48,806 bases of DNA, from positions 1-48,806 of the forward strand of contig CAMYKT010000012.1 in the NCBI GenBank assembly GCA_947259185.1, read 5' to 3'. The DNA comes from an uncultured Methanobacteriaceae archaeon (GTDB lineage: Archaea; Methanobacteriota; Methanobacteria; Methanobacteriales; Methanobacteriaceae). Shown in pieces: positions 28,122 to 36,875 of this stretch; position 1 is the first letter of the stretch, and every line of letters begins with the position of its first letter. The notes under the pieces were generated by a model that did not search any database, was not told the DNA's origin, and worked only from the letters and a program-made list of their open reading frames with translations. The position numbers and the translations under genes are program-made.

Positions 28122-28760
28122 ATGAGCAAGGCATTTGATGTAGCAATGGCAGGAGTAATATCTGGAATTGTGGCTTTTACCACTTCCCAAATTGGAGTAG
28201 GGGGGACCATAATTGGCGCAGTACTGGGATCAATGCTCTATCAAATCATGTCTCACTATGTTAAAGAACCTCTGGAAAAAGTAGAAACTCAAAAAATTGA
28301 GACCAGAATAGTTTATGCTATTCCATTAATTCTAATCCTGGCCATTGAGATAATATATTTACTAGCCCCTCTATACTGGAAACCTCAAGAAATACTTTAT
28401 TTTTTACAGGAAGCTACCAATTGGAATCTTTTTAGATCTATTGGAACTGGATTAATTGTAATGGGAATTTATCCTCTTATTCAACCAGAAAATATTCAAA
28501 AAAAATATGGATATATAATTTTAAGTATGGGAATAGTGTTCTTACTCCGGGGCTTTTTAGATGTGGTTTCTCCCCTGGTAGAAATCTACTCTGGATTTTT
28601 CATTGAATTTGCTATTCCATTATCCATAATCCTTATTTTGGCTTTATCCTATGTGATATCTTCATTATTTAAGGAGTCCCTAACCATTAGAAATAAAGAT
28701 GTATCTAAAAAGATGCAACAAAAATTGGAAAATGAAGAAATTGATAAGGAAGAAGATTAG
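28122..28760 (+). CDS. Hypothetical multispanning membrane protein (212 aa)
   Basis: I do not recognise a family. The protein has about five to six hydrophobic helices: residues 8-45 with glycine-rich GVISGIVAF and GGTIIGAVLG, about 66-85, 105-125, 130-150 and 160-188. It ends in a charged, Lys/Glu-rich tail. It starts at ATG 28122 after GTGAT. Only 28 bp separate its stop from the HTH-PhoU gene, so the two are probably one transcript and may work together, for instance in ion or phosphate handling; that is inference only. Confidence 0.6.
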   Translation: MSKAFDVAMAGVISGIVAFTTSQIGVGGTIIGAVLGSMLYQIMSHYVKEPLEKVETQKIETRIVYAIPLILILAIEIIYLLAPLYWKPQEILYFLQEATNWNLFRSIGTGLIVMGIYPLIQPENIQKKYGYIILSMGIVFLLRGFLDVVSPLVEIYSGFFIEFAIPLSIILILALSYVISSLFKESLTIRNKDVSKKMQQKLENEEIDKEED

Positions 28761-28788
28761 ATAAATAATATTTTAATTAAGGGATATA

Positions 28789-29718
28789 ATGACTAAAAAA
28801 AGCAAAAATAGCACTCTTAAAGAGATATTGGACATAATTCTCTATGAAAATCCTTCCACTCAAGATGAAATTGCTGAAAAGCTGGGCATTACCAGAAGAT
28901 ATGTGACCAAACTCCTGCAGCCCATGGTAAAAAAGGGAATAGTGCGCAGGGCATATATACTGGATCTTAAAAAATATGATGATTTTTCAGATATGTTTGA
29001 CGAGGAAAAGACCTCTCGGGAACATGCCGGAAGCTATTTGATAAAAGATCTGCTTAAAAATATGTCAGAACATGTATGCAAACAATTAAAAACATCTTTT
29101 GAGGCATTAATCAGCCATAAAAAGGATCAGGCCAATGAAGCACTGAAAATGGATTTCATTACCAACAACATGCTGGAAAAGGTTCGTTCATCAGTGGATA
29201 CGGCCATAGCCATAAATCCTTATTCAGAATTTAGTAAAACGGTAGTTTTTGGAGAAATTGCCTATGACCTGGAAAGGATTGGTGACCACTCGGGTATAAT
29301 AGCTAATTTTACCATGCAGGAGTCTTATGAAGTGGATAGTGAGATGATGGATTATCTAAAAGAAATGTATAAAACCTCAAAAAAGATGGTTAGCTGGTCC
29401 ATGGATGCATTTTTAAATGAAAAACTGGATTTGAAAGATGAAGTAATGAATTGTGAGGATAAGCTGCATCAGCTCCAGAAGAAAGCATTAAATTGTATAG
29501 CTACCCAGATGGCGGAAACACCTTTTGAAGATAAAGACCGTTCCACTTATTATCTTTCTTTATCCCGGGTGGTCAAAGCTTTTGAAAGGATTGGGGATAT
29601 TTCAATTGAGATAATAGATACGGCAGGTGAATTTTATCATAATATTCCCCGAACTACTACTCCTGAAAGATTTAGAAGAAGAGAACAGAAAATTGAAAAA
29701 GCACGTAGAGAAGAGTAG
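28789..29718 (+). CDS. PhoU-domain protein with N-terminal winged helix-turn-helix
   Basis: Residues about 8-65 form a winged HTH (TQDEIAEKLGITRRYVTKLLQPMVKKGIV), a DNA-binding domain. The rest of the 309 residues form two three-helix PhoU domains, including GEIAYDLERIGDHSG and SRVVKAFERIGDISIE, whose E/D..RxGD motifs bind metal. In bacteria PhoU inhibits phosphate uptake; in archaea HTH-PhoU fusions are thought to be phosphate-responsive transcription regulators. It stands about 1.5 kb upstream of the pst locus, with the 2TM and citrate synthase-like genes between on the opposite strand. Confidence 0.88.
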   Translation: MTKKSKNSTLKEILDIILYENPSTQDEIAEKLGITRRYVTKLLQPMVKKGIVRRAYILDLKKYDDFSDMFDEEKTSREHAGSYLIKDLLKNMSEHVCKQLKTSFEALISHKKDQANEALKMDFITNNMLEKVRSSVDTAIAINPYSEFSKTVVFGEIAYDLERIGDHSGIIANFTMQESYEVDSEMMDYLKEMYKTSKKMVSWSMDAFLNEKLDLKDEVMNCEDKLHQLQKKALNCIATQMAETPFEDKDRSTYYLSLSRVVKAFERIGDISIEIIDTAGEFYHNIPRTTTPERFRRREQKIEKARREE

Positions 29719-29736
29719 ATTAAGAAAAATTATTAA

Positions 29737-30006
29737 TTATTTTTTTTCCTTTTTCATATACTCTTCAATTTTTTTATCTTCCCACTCTTTTCCTAAAAAT
29801 TTGTTTTCATTAAGGAATCCAAATGCATGCCACAGCAATCCTATTCCCCAGAATATGGTAACCCAATAAAACCACCACATACCGGGAGTGGATATTAAAT
29901 TTATTATAAAAAGGGTCACATTTACCAGTATATAAGCAAATAAATGATTATAAAAATCCTTTAAATCTTTTACTTTTCTTCTGGCCTGTTCATATTCTTT
30001 TTCCAT
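29737..30006 (-). CDS. Small two-helix (2TM-domain) membrane protein
   Basis: The 89-residue protein has an N-terminal basic helix (EQARRKVKDLKDFYNHL), two membrane helices (about residues 22-37 and 43-60) with GMWWFYWVTIFWGIGLLWHA, and a charged tail ending KKEKK. The arrangement fits the 2TM domain found in small bacterial and archaeal membrane proteins and often fused to sensor domains. No function is known. It is convergent with the HTH-PhoU gene, whose stop is 18 bp away. Confidence 0.7.
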   Translation of the reverse strand: MEKEYEQARRKVKDLKDFYNHLFAYILVNVTLFIINLISTPGMWWFYWVTIFWGIGLLWHAFGFLNENKFLGKEWEDKKIEEYMKKEKK

Positions 30007-30269
30007 ACTATAACCTCTTTAAATCATTACTAATACAAATTAACTAGGTTGTTGTAGTTAATTATTTGACCAGCATAATAATTAAATATTATTACTTATT
30101 TTAATTAACTTAAAAAGTTTACAGGGATTTATTTTTGATTTTAAGGATTATTAATAAATTTAGTTAAAATTAATTAAAAGGCCGTCATATATTATAATTT
30201 CAAAAATGTTATTAATTTAAAAAAGCCCTTTTTTATTATCCGTATTCAAAAATAGGTATTATAATTATT

Positions 30270-31064
30270 TTATTCCTTTCCATCGTAATAGATTTCTTCT
30301 ATGTGGAAGAACTTCCGGAAAGGAGATTCCCTGCTAATTTCTTCATAGGTATGGGCCAGAATTCCGGGTAAGCGCCCAATCATAAATATACCGCTTCCTA
30401 ATCTCCAGTCAAACCCTAAATCCGAAAGAATACCGGCATTAGCTCCATCTATATTCATTCTTATATTTTTTGATTTATGCAATAATGATTCAATGGATAG
30501 TGCTAATTCACCATGCCGACCCAGGCATTTCATTTCCCGGGCCAGTTCCATAAGTCGGGGAGCCCTTGGATCTGCATTATGATAACGGTGCCCAAAACCA
30601 GGGATTTTTTCCTGACGACTCATATATTCATCCACCAGTATCCGGGCAGTATCATCCAGGGACTCTTCAGGCGGAGTCCTCGCTACCCCTTCCTGCAATA
30701 AATGCATGGAATTTTCAATAGCCCCTGCGTGGTTTTTTCCAAATGCCAGTAAACCACCCGCCATGCAGGCATGCAGGGGCGACCCGGTGGAGGCCATTAT
30801 CCGGGCGGATTGGGTACTGGGTGGTGTAACTCCATGATCACAGAAGGATACTAAAACCGATTCTAACATTTTTGATTCAGATTTAGAAGGCATTTTGCCC
30901 TTAACTAGTAAATAAACCATATCTGAAAATGAAGTGTTACCCACCAGTTCTTCCTGTAAGTAGCCCCTGGTTATGAGCCGGTTGGGTTCCACTTTGGTAA
31001 TAGCCGTCCTCCACTTAAGGTTGTGTGGTTTGAATACACTTTTTAGTATTTCTTCTGTTATCAT
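30270..31064 (-). CDS. Short citrate synthase-family protein (citryl-CoA lyase-like)
   Basis: This 264-residue enzyme lacks the longer N-terminus of canonical citrate synthase. The catalytic triad is visible: FCDHGVTPPS with the first His, PGFGHRYHNADPRA with the second, and NIDGANAG with the Asp. The dual role (Claisen condensation or citryl-CoA cleavage) cannot be told from sequence. In methanogens of this order, such short proteins are usually annotated as citryl-CoA lyase or citrate synthase of the partial TCA path. ATG 31064 has no clear ribosome site. It is divergent from pstS. Confidence 0.8.
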   Translation of the reverse strand: MITEEILKSVFKPHNLKWRTAITKVEPNRLITRGYLQEELVGNTSFSDMVYLLVKGKMPSKSESKMLESVLVSFCDHGVTPPSTQSARIMASTGSPLHACMAGGLLAFGKNHAGAIENSMHLLQEGVARTPPEESLDDTARILVDEYMSRQEKIPGFGHRYHNADPRAPRLMELAREMKCLGRHGELALSIESLLHKSKNIRMNIDGANAGILSDLGFDWRLGSGIFMIGRLPGILAHTYEEISRESPFRKFFHIEEIYYDGKE

Positions 31065-31210
31065 AATGTCTTCCTATATCCAGCCACCATTATTTAAATT
31101 TAACCTTTTAGTGTTGTATAGTTCCTATTTTATGAATTAATGGGGTCTGCAGATAGATAGAAAATAAGTTATATTTCACTAAATGTGTAACCAAGTACCT
31201 AAATAGTAAC

Positions 31211-31220
31211 ATTTAAATAC
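31211..31220 (+). promoter_or_regulatory. Putative TATA box of the first pstS gene
   Basis: ATTTAAATAC predicts transcription start near 31240. That leaves an ATG at 31235 untranscribed and supports the TTG at 31253 as the real start. Confidence 0.5.
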
Positions 31221-31252
31221 TCTCCCAACAAGGTATGAATCGAGGTGATAAT

Positions 31253-32071
31253 TTGGACACCAAATACATAATTGGAATAATAGTTGCTATAATTATAATA
31301 GCCGGCGCATTTTTAGCGTTCGGAGGCGGAAATAGTGGAGGGGACACAACCATCGAGGTTGTGGGTTCAACTTCTGTTCAGCCTGTTGCAGAAAAATTAG
31401 CTGAAGAATATATGAAATCTCACCCTGATGTTAAGATAAATGTTCAGGGTGGCGGTTCCAGTGTGGGTATTAAGAGTGCTCAGGATGGAATTGCAGATAT
31501 TGGAACTAGTTCCAAGAATTTAAAAGATGACGAAAAACAAGGCTTAACTGATTACCGGATTGCTAAAGATGGTATAGTGGTGGCAGTTAATGATGAAAAC
31601 TCAGTCAGTGACTTAACCCTGGATCAGATAAAAGACATATTCAGTGGCAAAATCACCAACTGGAATGAAGTGGGTGGAAGTGATGCTCCCATAAATGTCA
31701 TTACCCGTGAAGATGGTTCCGGTACCTTAGATGCATTTAAAGAAATAGTCATGGGAAAGGAAACTGAAATAAAAGCTGATGCTATTGTACAAAGTTCCAC
31801 TGAAGCAGTAAAACAATCTGTTGCCCAGGATCCTAATGCTATTGGGTTTGTATCCTTTGCCGCTATGAGTGATGATGTAAAAGCACTAAATATTGGTGGA
31901 ATAGAACCTACTGAAGCAACCATTGCTGATGGTTCTTACGAAGTACAAAGACCCTTCTTCTTTATAACTAAAGGAGATGCTCAAGGTGCAGTTAAAGAAT
32001 TTATTGACTGGGTATTAGGTCCGGAAGGACAAGAAATAGTTAAGAGTGAAAAATTAATACCTGCTAAATAA
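31253..32071 (+). CDS. pstS: Phosphate ABC transporter substrate-binding protein PstS (copy 1)
   Basis: PstS binds phosphate outside the membrane and delivers it to PstCAB. The start used is TTG 31253, preceded by GAGGTGATAAT, giving MDTKYIIG and matching the second copy (MDSKYKIG). The N-terminal helix IVAIIIIAGAFLAF anchors or exports the protein, and there is no lipobox Cys. The mature part starts with VVGSTSVQPVAEKL and contains VQGGGSSVGIKS and REDGSGTLDAF, the phosphate-binding S/T loops of the family. Length 272. A terminator hairpin follows before copy 2. Confidence 0.95.
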   Translation: MDTKYIIGIIVAIIIIAGAFLAFGGGNSGGDTTIEVVGSTSVQPVAEKLAEEYMKSHPDVKINVQGGGSSVGIKSAQDGIADIGTSSKNLKDDEKQGLTDYRIAKDGIVVAVNDENSVSDLTLDQIKDIFSGKITNWNEVGGSDAPINVITREDGSGTLDAFKEIVMGKETEIKADAIVQSSTEAVKQSVAQDPNAIGFVSFAAMSDDVKALNIGGIEPTEATIADGSYEVQRPFFFITKGDAQGAVKEFIDWVLGPEGQEIVKSEKLIPAK

Positions 32072-32090
32072 ATTAACAAATTGAAAAATC

Positions 32091-32135
32091 ATGAATATGT
32101 GGTATTTCCTTCCACATTATTCATTTTTATTTTAT
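32091..32135 (+). terminator. Hairpin plus T-rich tract between pstS copies
   Basis: ATGAATATGTGG (32091-32102) pairs with CCACATTATTCAT (32112-32124), one bulged T. TTTTTATTTTATT follows. It should stop or reduce transcription after the first pstS, so the second copy has its own TATA box (about 32246-32254). Confidence 0.65.
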
Positions 32136-32245
32136 TAGATTCCAAAAATGAAATGATTAAAATAATTATTTCTTAGATTTTATTCAGAATATTTTTTCTA
32201 AAATTTATCAAATATATAATATTGGTGGCGATGAATTTCTATCAA

Positions 32246-32254
32246 TATTTAAAT
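32246..32254 (+). promoter_or_regulatory. Putative TATA box of the second pstS gene
   Basis: ATATTTAAATAA predicts a start near 32275. The leader would be about 14 nt with GGTGA at 32280-32284 before ATG 32289. Confidence 0.45.
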
Positions 32255-32288
32255 AAGGTGAAGATGAACTATTGTCCATGGTGAAGCT

Positions 32289-33116
32289 ATGGACTCAAAG
32301 TATAAAATTGGTATAATAATAACTATAATCATCCTGGGCACTTATTTCATGGTCAATCCTGGATCTGGTCATGAAAGTATACAGATTGCAGGATCAACCT
32401 CAGTTCAACCGGTGGCAGAAAAATTAGCCCAGGAATATATGAAATCTCACCCTGATGTTAAGATAAATGTTCAGGGAGGGGGTTCTGGTCTGGGTATCAG
32501 AAGTACTCAACAGGAGATCATAGAAATTGGAACCAGTTCTAAAAAACTGAATGATCATGAAAGTAAAGATTTGACAGAATACATAATTGGTAAAGAAGGA
32601 ATTGTAGTCGCAGTAAATAATAAAAATACGGTAGATGATCTGACTATTGATCAAATAAGGGATATTTTCAGTGGCAAGATTAGCAACTGGAAAGAAGTAG
32701 GTGGTTCTAATCAGGAGATACATGTGATTGTCCGGGAGGAAGGTTCCGGAACCCGAACTGCTTTTGAAGATATAGTTATGGATGAAGAGGATATCAGTCC
32801 CGAGGCCATAGTTCAAAGCTCAACTGAGATGGTCAAACAAGCGGTTAAGCAGGACCCTCAAGCCATAGGATTTGTATCTCTAGCTCATTTAGGAGATGAT
32901 GTTAAAGCATTAATGGTTGGTGGAATAGCTCCTACAGAACATTCCATTTCCAAAGGCACCTACCCCATTCAAAGGCCATTTATTTTTCTGGTAAAAGGAG
33001 AACCGGAAGGCAGTTTGAAAGAGTTTATACGTTGGATTTACAGCAGCGAGGGCCAGGAAGTTATTCGTAGTGAAAAAATAGTACCTTTTATTGCCAATGT
33101 GTCTGATGATTCTTAA
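32289..33116 (+). CDS. pstS: Phosphate ABC transporter substrate-binding protein PstS (copy 2)
   Basis: This second phosphate-binding protein, 275 residues, is a tandem paralogue of the first. The N-terminal helix is IGIIITIIILGTYFMV. IAGSTSVQPVAEKLAQEY, VQGGGSGLGIRS and VREEGSGTRTAFED match the phosphate-binding loops, and the Arg after GSGT fits phosphate binding better than in copy 1. A 44-nt run shared exactly with copy 1 suggests gene conversion. The two differ elsewhere, so they may differ in affinity or expression. GGTGAAGCT precedes the ATG. PstC follows 94 bp downstream after a hairpin. Confidence 0.95.
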   Translation: MDSKYKIGIIITIIILGTYFMVNPGSGHESIQIAGSTSVQPVAEKLAQEYMKSHPDVKINVQGGGSGLGIRSTQQEIIEIGTSSKKLNDHESKDLTEYIIGKEGIVVAVNNKNTVDDLTIDQIRDIFSGKISNWKEVGGSNQEIHVIVREEGSGTRTAFEDIVMDEEDISPEAIVQSSTEMVKQAVKQDPQAIGFVSLAHLGDDVKALMVGGIAPTEHSISKGTYPIQRPFIFLVKGEPEGSLKEFIRWIYSSEGQEVIRSEKIVPFIANVSDDS

Positions 33117-33147
33117 AATAAAACCAGAAAAACATACTTTTAATTTG

Positions 33148-33162
33148 GGAGGATAATCCTCC
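33148..33162 (+). promoter_or_regulatory. GGAGGA/TCCTCC hairpin between pstS copy 2 and pstC
   Basis: Arms GGAGGA (33148-33153) and TCCTCC (33157-33162) are separated by TAA, and partly pairing T/A tracts flank them. It could stabilise the pstS messenger's 3' end or limit readthrough into pstCAB. It contains a ribosome-site-like GGAGG, but no ORF starts close after it. Confidence 0.45.
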
Positions 33163-33210
33163 TTTAAAATTCTAAAAAATTAAAAACTCAAGAAATAAAA
33201 GAGGTGAATC

Positions 33211-34086
33211 ATGAATAACCGTTTAGAGGAGTATTTAATAGAAAAAGGTCTGTTTATTACCGCCATATCCTCCATAATAATCATTTTGCTTATAATAACT
33301 TTTATATTCATTGAAGGATTTCCAGCAATAGAAAGTTATGGAGTTTTAAACTTTGTATTTGGATCAACCTGGGCTCCTCTAAAAGGAGATTTTGGTGTTT
33401 TAACCATGATTGTAGGAACTTTAGGGATTACCTTTTTGGCACTAGCCATGGCAGTACCTCTTTCCCTTTTATGTGCTATTTTCATGGCCGAAATTGCCCC
33501 CTCCAGTATGAGAAGAATACTAAAACCAGTGATTGAAACCCTGGCCGGTATACCTTCGGTAGTTTATGGGTTTTTTGGGTTGATAATACTGGTACCCTTT
33601 ATGAGAGAACAGTTCGGAGGCACAGGGTTTAGTATGCTTACTGCCTCGGTAATATTAACGGTAATGATTCTTCCTACCATTATCAGTGTAACAGTGGATT
33701 CTTTAAGGTCAGTACCCTATGAATATAAAGAAGCATCACTGGCTTTAGGTTCCACCCAATGGCAGACTATCCGGAATGTTATATTCCCTGCAGCCCTTCC
33801 TGGAGTAATCACCGGTATAATTTTAGGAATGGGCCGGGCCATAGGAGAAACTCTGGCAGTTATCATGGTAGCCGGAAATGTGACTCAATTTCCCACTTCC
33901 GTCATGGACCCGGTAAGAGCATTAACCTCTAATATAGCTCTTGAAATGGGCTATGCTACAGGTATTCATTATAATGCTTTATTTGGAACTGCAATAGTTT
34001 TATTTTTCATGATAATGATTCTTCTGGTGGCAGCTAATTACTTACACTACAAAAAGAAGGTGGTTATTGGGGGTGGATACCTGTGA
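33211..34086 (+). CDS. pstC: Phosphate ABC transporter permease PstC
   Basis: PstC is one of two membrane permeases of the phosphate transporter. The 291 residues hold six membrane helices. The ABC permease coupling motif EYKEASLALGSTQWQT....AALPGVITGIILGMGRAIGE (about residues 170-215) carries the EAA loop. ATG 33211 has GAGGTGAATC upstream. Its companion PstA follows 44 bp later. Genes from here through 37535 are close enough to form one operon. Confidence 0.95.
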   Translation: MNNRLEEYLIEKGLFITAISSIIIILLIITFIFIEGFPAIESYGVLNFVFGSTWAPLKGDFGVLTMIVGTLGITFLALAMAVPLSLLCAIFMAEIAPSSMRRILKPVIETLAGIPSVVYGFFGLIILVPFMREQFGGTGFSMLTASVILTVMILPTIISVTVDSLRSVPYEYKEASLALGSTQWQTIRNVIFPAALPGVITGIILGMGRAIGETLAVIMVAGNVTQFPTSVMDPVRALTSNIALEMGYATGIHYNALFGTAIVLFFMIMILLVAANYLHYKKKVVIGGGYL

Positions 34087-34130
34087 ATACCTGTCACTTT
34101 CTGGAAAAATTATTAAAAGGAGGTATATGA

Positions 34131-34982
34131 TTGTTATTTAGATTTATATCTCCAAAAACTTCCCAAAAAATAATGAAAACTGTTTTCTGGGCTTCTGGAA
34201 TCCTAACCATAATCATATTGATTATTATAATTGGTTATATACTCCTGGAAGGAATGAAGGTAATAAATCTGGAATTTTTACTATCCAATCCAGTGGATTC
34301 GGGAAGAGAAGGTGGAATATTCCCTATGATTATTTCCAGTCTTTATGTGACTCTCATATCTGGACTGGTGGCTGCCCCCTTGGGGGTGGGGGCTGCAGTG
34401 TACCTCACCGAATACTCCCGGGAGGGCCATGTGATAAAACTGATAAGATTTGGTGCAGAAACCCTGGCATCCATACCTTCTATTGTTTTTGGTCTTTTTG
34501 GTCTTTCCTTTTTTGTGGTATTTCTGGGTTTAGGTTGGTCTGTGTTATCTGGAGGCCTTGTACTGGCATTAATGGCTTTACCCACCATATTTAAGGTTGC
34601 TGAAGTTTCCATTGATGCAGTACCTGAATCTTACAGGGAAGGCAGCCTGGCACTGGGATCCACCAAGTGGCAAACGGTATACCGGGTAGTATTACCTGCT
34701 GCTGCGCCGGGAATAACCACTGGTATAATTTTAGGAATGGCCAGATCAATTTCAGAAGCAGCAGCTATACTATTTGCGGTGGGGGCAGCCATTACAGTTC
34801 CCATATCTATTTTTGATCCAGGAAGACCTTTACCTCTACACCTTTATATAATGGCCACAGAAGGCATATCCCTGGAAAATGCATACGGAACCGCAGCGGT
34901 ACTGGTGATAATTGTACTTATAATTACCATTGTAACCAATACCCTGGTTGAAAGATACCAGAAAAAGATGATGGGGCGTTAA
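34131..34982 (+). CDS. pstA: Phosphate ABC transporter permease PstA
   Basis: PstA is the second permease. It has 283 residues and six membrane helices. The EAA-type loop YREGSLALGSTKWQTVYRVVLPAAAPGITTG is clear. The start is TTG 34131, six bases after GGAGGT; an ATG four bases earlier is out of frame and reads only five codons. The PstB gene follows 3 bp after the stop, so translation is coupled. Confidence 0.94.
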   Translation: MLFRFISPKTSQKIMKTVFWASGILTIIILIIIIGYILLEGMKVINLEFLLSNPVDSGREGGIFPMIISSLYVTLISGLVAAPLGVGAAVYLTEYSREGHVIKLIRFGAETLASIPSIVFGLFGLSFFVVFLGLGWSVLSGGLVLALMALPTIFKVAEVSIDAVPESYREGSLALGSTKWQTVYRVVLPAAAPGITTGIILGMARSISEAAAILFAVGAAITVPISIFDPGRPLPLHLYIMATEGISLENAYGTAAVLVIIVLIITIVTNTLVERYQKKMMGR

Positions 34983-34985
34983 ATC

Positions 34986-35738
34986 ATGAATAGAATTGAA
35001 GTAGAAAATTTAAATGTTTACTTTGATGAAGCACACATTTTAAAGGATGTCAATATCAAAATACCCAATAATACAGTTACCTCCCTTATTGGACCTTCAG
35101 GATGTGGTAAATCCACTTTCATTAGAACTCTAAACCGGATGAATGATTTGATATCCGGGTTTCGTAAGGAAGGATCCATATTTTTAGATGGAAATGAAAT
35201 TTATGAACCCAGTGTGGATGTAGTTGAACTTAGAAAAAAAGTAGGTATGGTATTTCAAAAGCCCAACCCCTTTCCTAAATCTATTTTCGATAATGTAGCT
35301 TATGGTCTGAAGGTACACGGCATAAATGATAAAGACGTGGTGGAAGAAAGGGTAGAAGAGAGCTTAAAATCCGCTGCACTCTGGGAAGAAGTTAAAGATA
35401 AACTGGATAAATCCGCCATGGGGCTTTCTGGAGGACAACAGCAAAGACTCTGTATAGCACGTACTATAGCCATAGAACCTGAAGTAATTTTGATGGATGA
35501 ACCCTGTTCCGCCCTGGACCCTATTTCAACCACCAAAATTGAAGATCTCATTCATAAACTAAAAAAAGAGTACACAATTGTAATTGTAACCCACAATATG
35601 CAACAAGCTACCCGGGTTTCAAAATACACTGCTTTCTTTTTGCATGGAGAAATAGTGGAAAGTGGGCGCACTGAAAAATTATTCATGGAACCAGAAGATA
35701 AGCGGACTGAAGATTATATTACCGGCAGATTCGGGTGA
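34986..35738 (+). CDS. pstB: Phosphate ABC transporter ATPase PstB
   Basis: PstB is the ATPase that drives phosphate uptake. Walker A is IGPSGCGKSTFIR near residue 36, the Q-loop is MVFQKPNPFP, the signature is LSGGQQQRLCIAR, and Walker B is VILMDEPCSALDP. The 250 residues match the family. It follows pstA by 3 bp, and the ribosome site of phoU lies inside its last codons (GGTGATC at 35734-35740). Confidence 0.97.
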   Translation: MNRIEVENLNVYFDEAHILKDVNIKIPNNTVTSLIGPSGCGKSTFIRTLNRMNDLISGFRKEGSIFLDGNEIYEPSVDVVELRKKVGMVFQKPNPFPKSIFDNVAYGLKVHGINDKDVVEERVEESLKSAALWEEVKDKLDKSAMGLSGGQQQRLCIARTIAIEPEVILMDEPCSALDPISTTKIEDLIHKLKKEYTIVIVTHNMQQATRVSKYTAFFLHGEIVESGRTEKLFMEPEDKRTEDYITGRFG

Positions 35739-35742
35739 TCTG

Positions 35743-36411
35743 ATGTTTGGGGTGATACTGGATAAGAAGTTATCTTCACTTAGTGGAGAGGTACTGGACT
35801 ATGGAAACCAGACAGTTGAAAGAATAGATTATTCGGTTAACAGTTTTATAGATGAAAATATAATTTTCGCTCGTGAAATAATTGAAAAAACATCCCAGGT
35901 AAATGAAGCCAGTTACCGGTTGGAACAGGAATGCCTTAAGATACTGGGCCTGCATCAGCCAGTAGGAAAAGATTTACGAACCGGGGCTGCCTTATTAAGA
36001 ACTGCCATAGAACTGGAGAGAATCAATATACTGGCTGCTTATATATCCCGTCACGCCATCGACCTTAAACAAAAAGAAAGCAAACTTCATAAACCTCCTC
36101 ATTTACTTTTCATGTCACAAAACGTTCAGGGAATGTTAAAAGATGGAATGGGAGCTCTAATAAATAAGGATATACAGCTATTAAAAAGGTGTACTAAAAA
36201 TTATGTCACTATACAGGATCTATATAATCAGATGTTTGCTGAATATGATGAGGAAACTTCTGGGCTTCCCACTACTTATCTAATGCTGGTTGGGAGAAAT
36301 TTACTTAGTATGGGTCATCATGTTATGGGAATGGCCGATAGAATAGCCTATATGATTGTGGGAAAACAGGTAATGCATCACAAGGTGTTTTACAATGTTC
36401 TCATGAAATAA
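35743..36411 (+). CDS. phoU: PhoU-family phosphate signalling protein (first of pair)
   Basis: The start used is ATG 35743, four bases after GGTGA; an earlier in-frame start overlaps pstB and is rejected. Length 222. Two three-helix PhoU domains are present, with GKDLRTGAALLRTAIELERI (read across residues 80-100) and SMGHHVMGMADRIAYM near the C-terminus. The second motif is a clear PhoU metal/helix signature. In bacteria, PhoU couples PstB to phosphate sensing; a role with PstB here is inferred from the operon. Confidence 0.9.
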   Translation: MFGVILDKKLSSLSGEVLDYGNQTVERIDYSVNSFIDENIIFAREIIEKTSQVNEASYRLEQECLKILGLHQPVGKDLRTGAALLRTAIELERINILAAYISRHAIDLKQKESKLHKPPHLLFMSQNVQGMLKDGMGALINKDIQLLKRCTKNYVTIQDLYNQMFAEYDEETSGLPTTYLMLVGRNLLSMGHHVMGMADRIAYMIVGKQVMHHKVFYNVLMK

Positions 36412-36427
36412 TTATGGGGATGATTAA

Positions 36428-36874
36428 ATGTGGCTCCCGGCAAACCAGCCAATAGAAACGATTCAGGGAAATCTTAATACTTCAACCTTTCCACATGCAG
36501 GATACATCCGAATCTTAAATCCGGATGATGAATCGGTATTATTCATAAGCCAGAAATTGATTATTGGAGCATGGACCATGGATATTGTCAGTTTTAATGA
36601 ATATTATGAAAACCATTCTATGAAAAGGTTTAAAATTTCATCTGAATCTAAAATAGAAGTCTATGAAGTTGATAAAAATTTTTTTAATACATTAATTGAA
36701 TTAAATGAAGAATGCAAATTATCATTACCTGTTGACCTGGATTTACTGGCAAATGATAATGAAATATTAGATATATCATCTCGTGAAGAAATCTTATCTA
36801 AATACAGGATAAGAGAACCTTCTGAGGATGATTTAGAATCTTTATTAAGTAATTATAAATTTCAGGAGGATTAG
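36428..36874 (+). CDS. Unknown protein (148 aa) between two phoU genes
   Basis: I do not recognise a confident family; the start MWLPANQPIETIQGN loosely recalls archaeal DUF2226 proteins, but this is weak. There is no membrane helix or signal peptide. The protein is acidic with a predicted beta-rich first half (GYIRILNPDDESVLFISQ) and a helical C-terminus (EPSEDDLESLLSNYKF). It sits between two phoU genes with 16 bp upstream and 1 bp downstream, so it is translated with them. A regulatory or phosphate-linked role is likely only by position. Confidence 0.6.
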   Translation: MWLPANQPIETIQGNLNTSTFPHAGYIRILNPDDESVLFISQKLIIGAWTMDIVSFNEYYENHSMKRFKISSESKIEVYEVDKNFFNTLIELNEECKLSLPVDLDLLANDNEILDISSREEILSKYRIREPSEDDLESLLSNYKFQED

Positions 36875-36875
36875 C

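Noticed and set aside
31235..31252. ATG start for the first pstS
   Set aside because: The TATA box puts the transcription start at or after it, and the ribosome site and paralogue alignment support TTG 31253.
35662..35742. Longer phoU start inside pstB
   Set aside because: The sequence would be an alternate-frame read of pstB; GGTGA supports ATG 35743.
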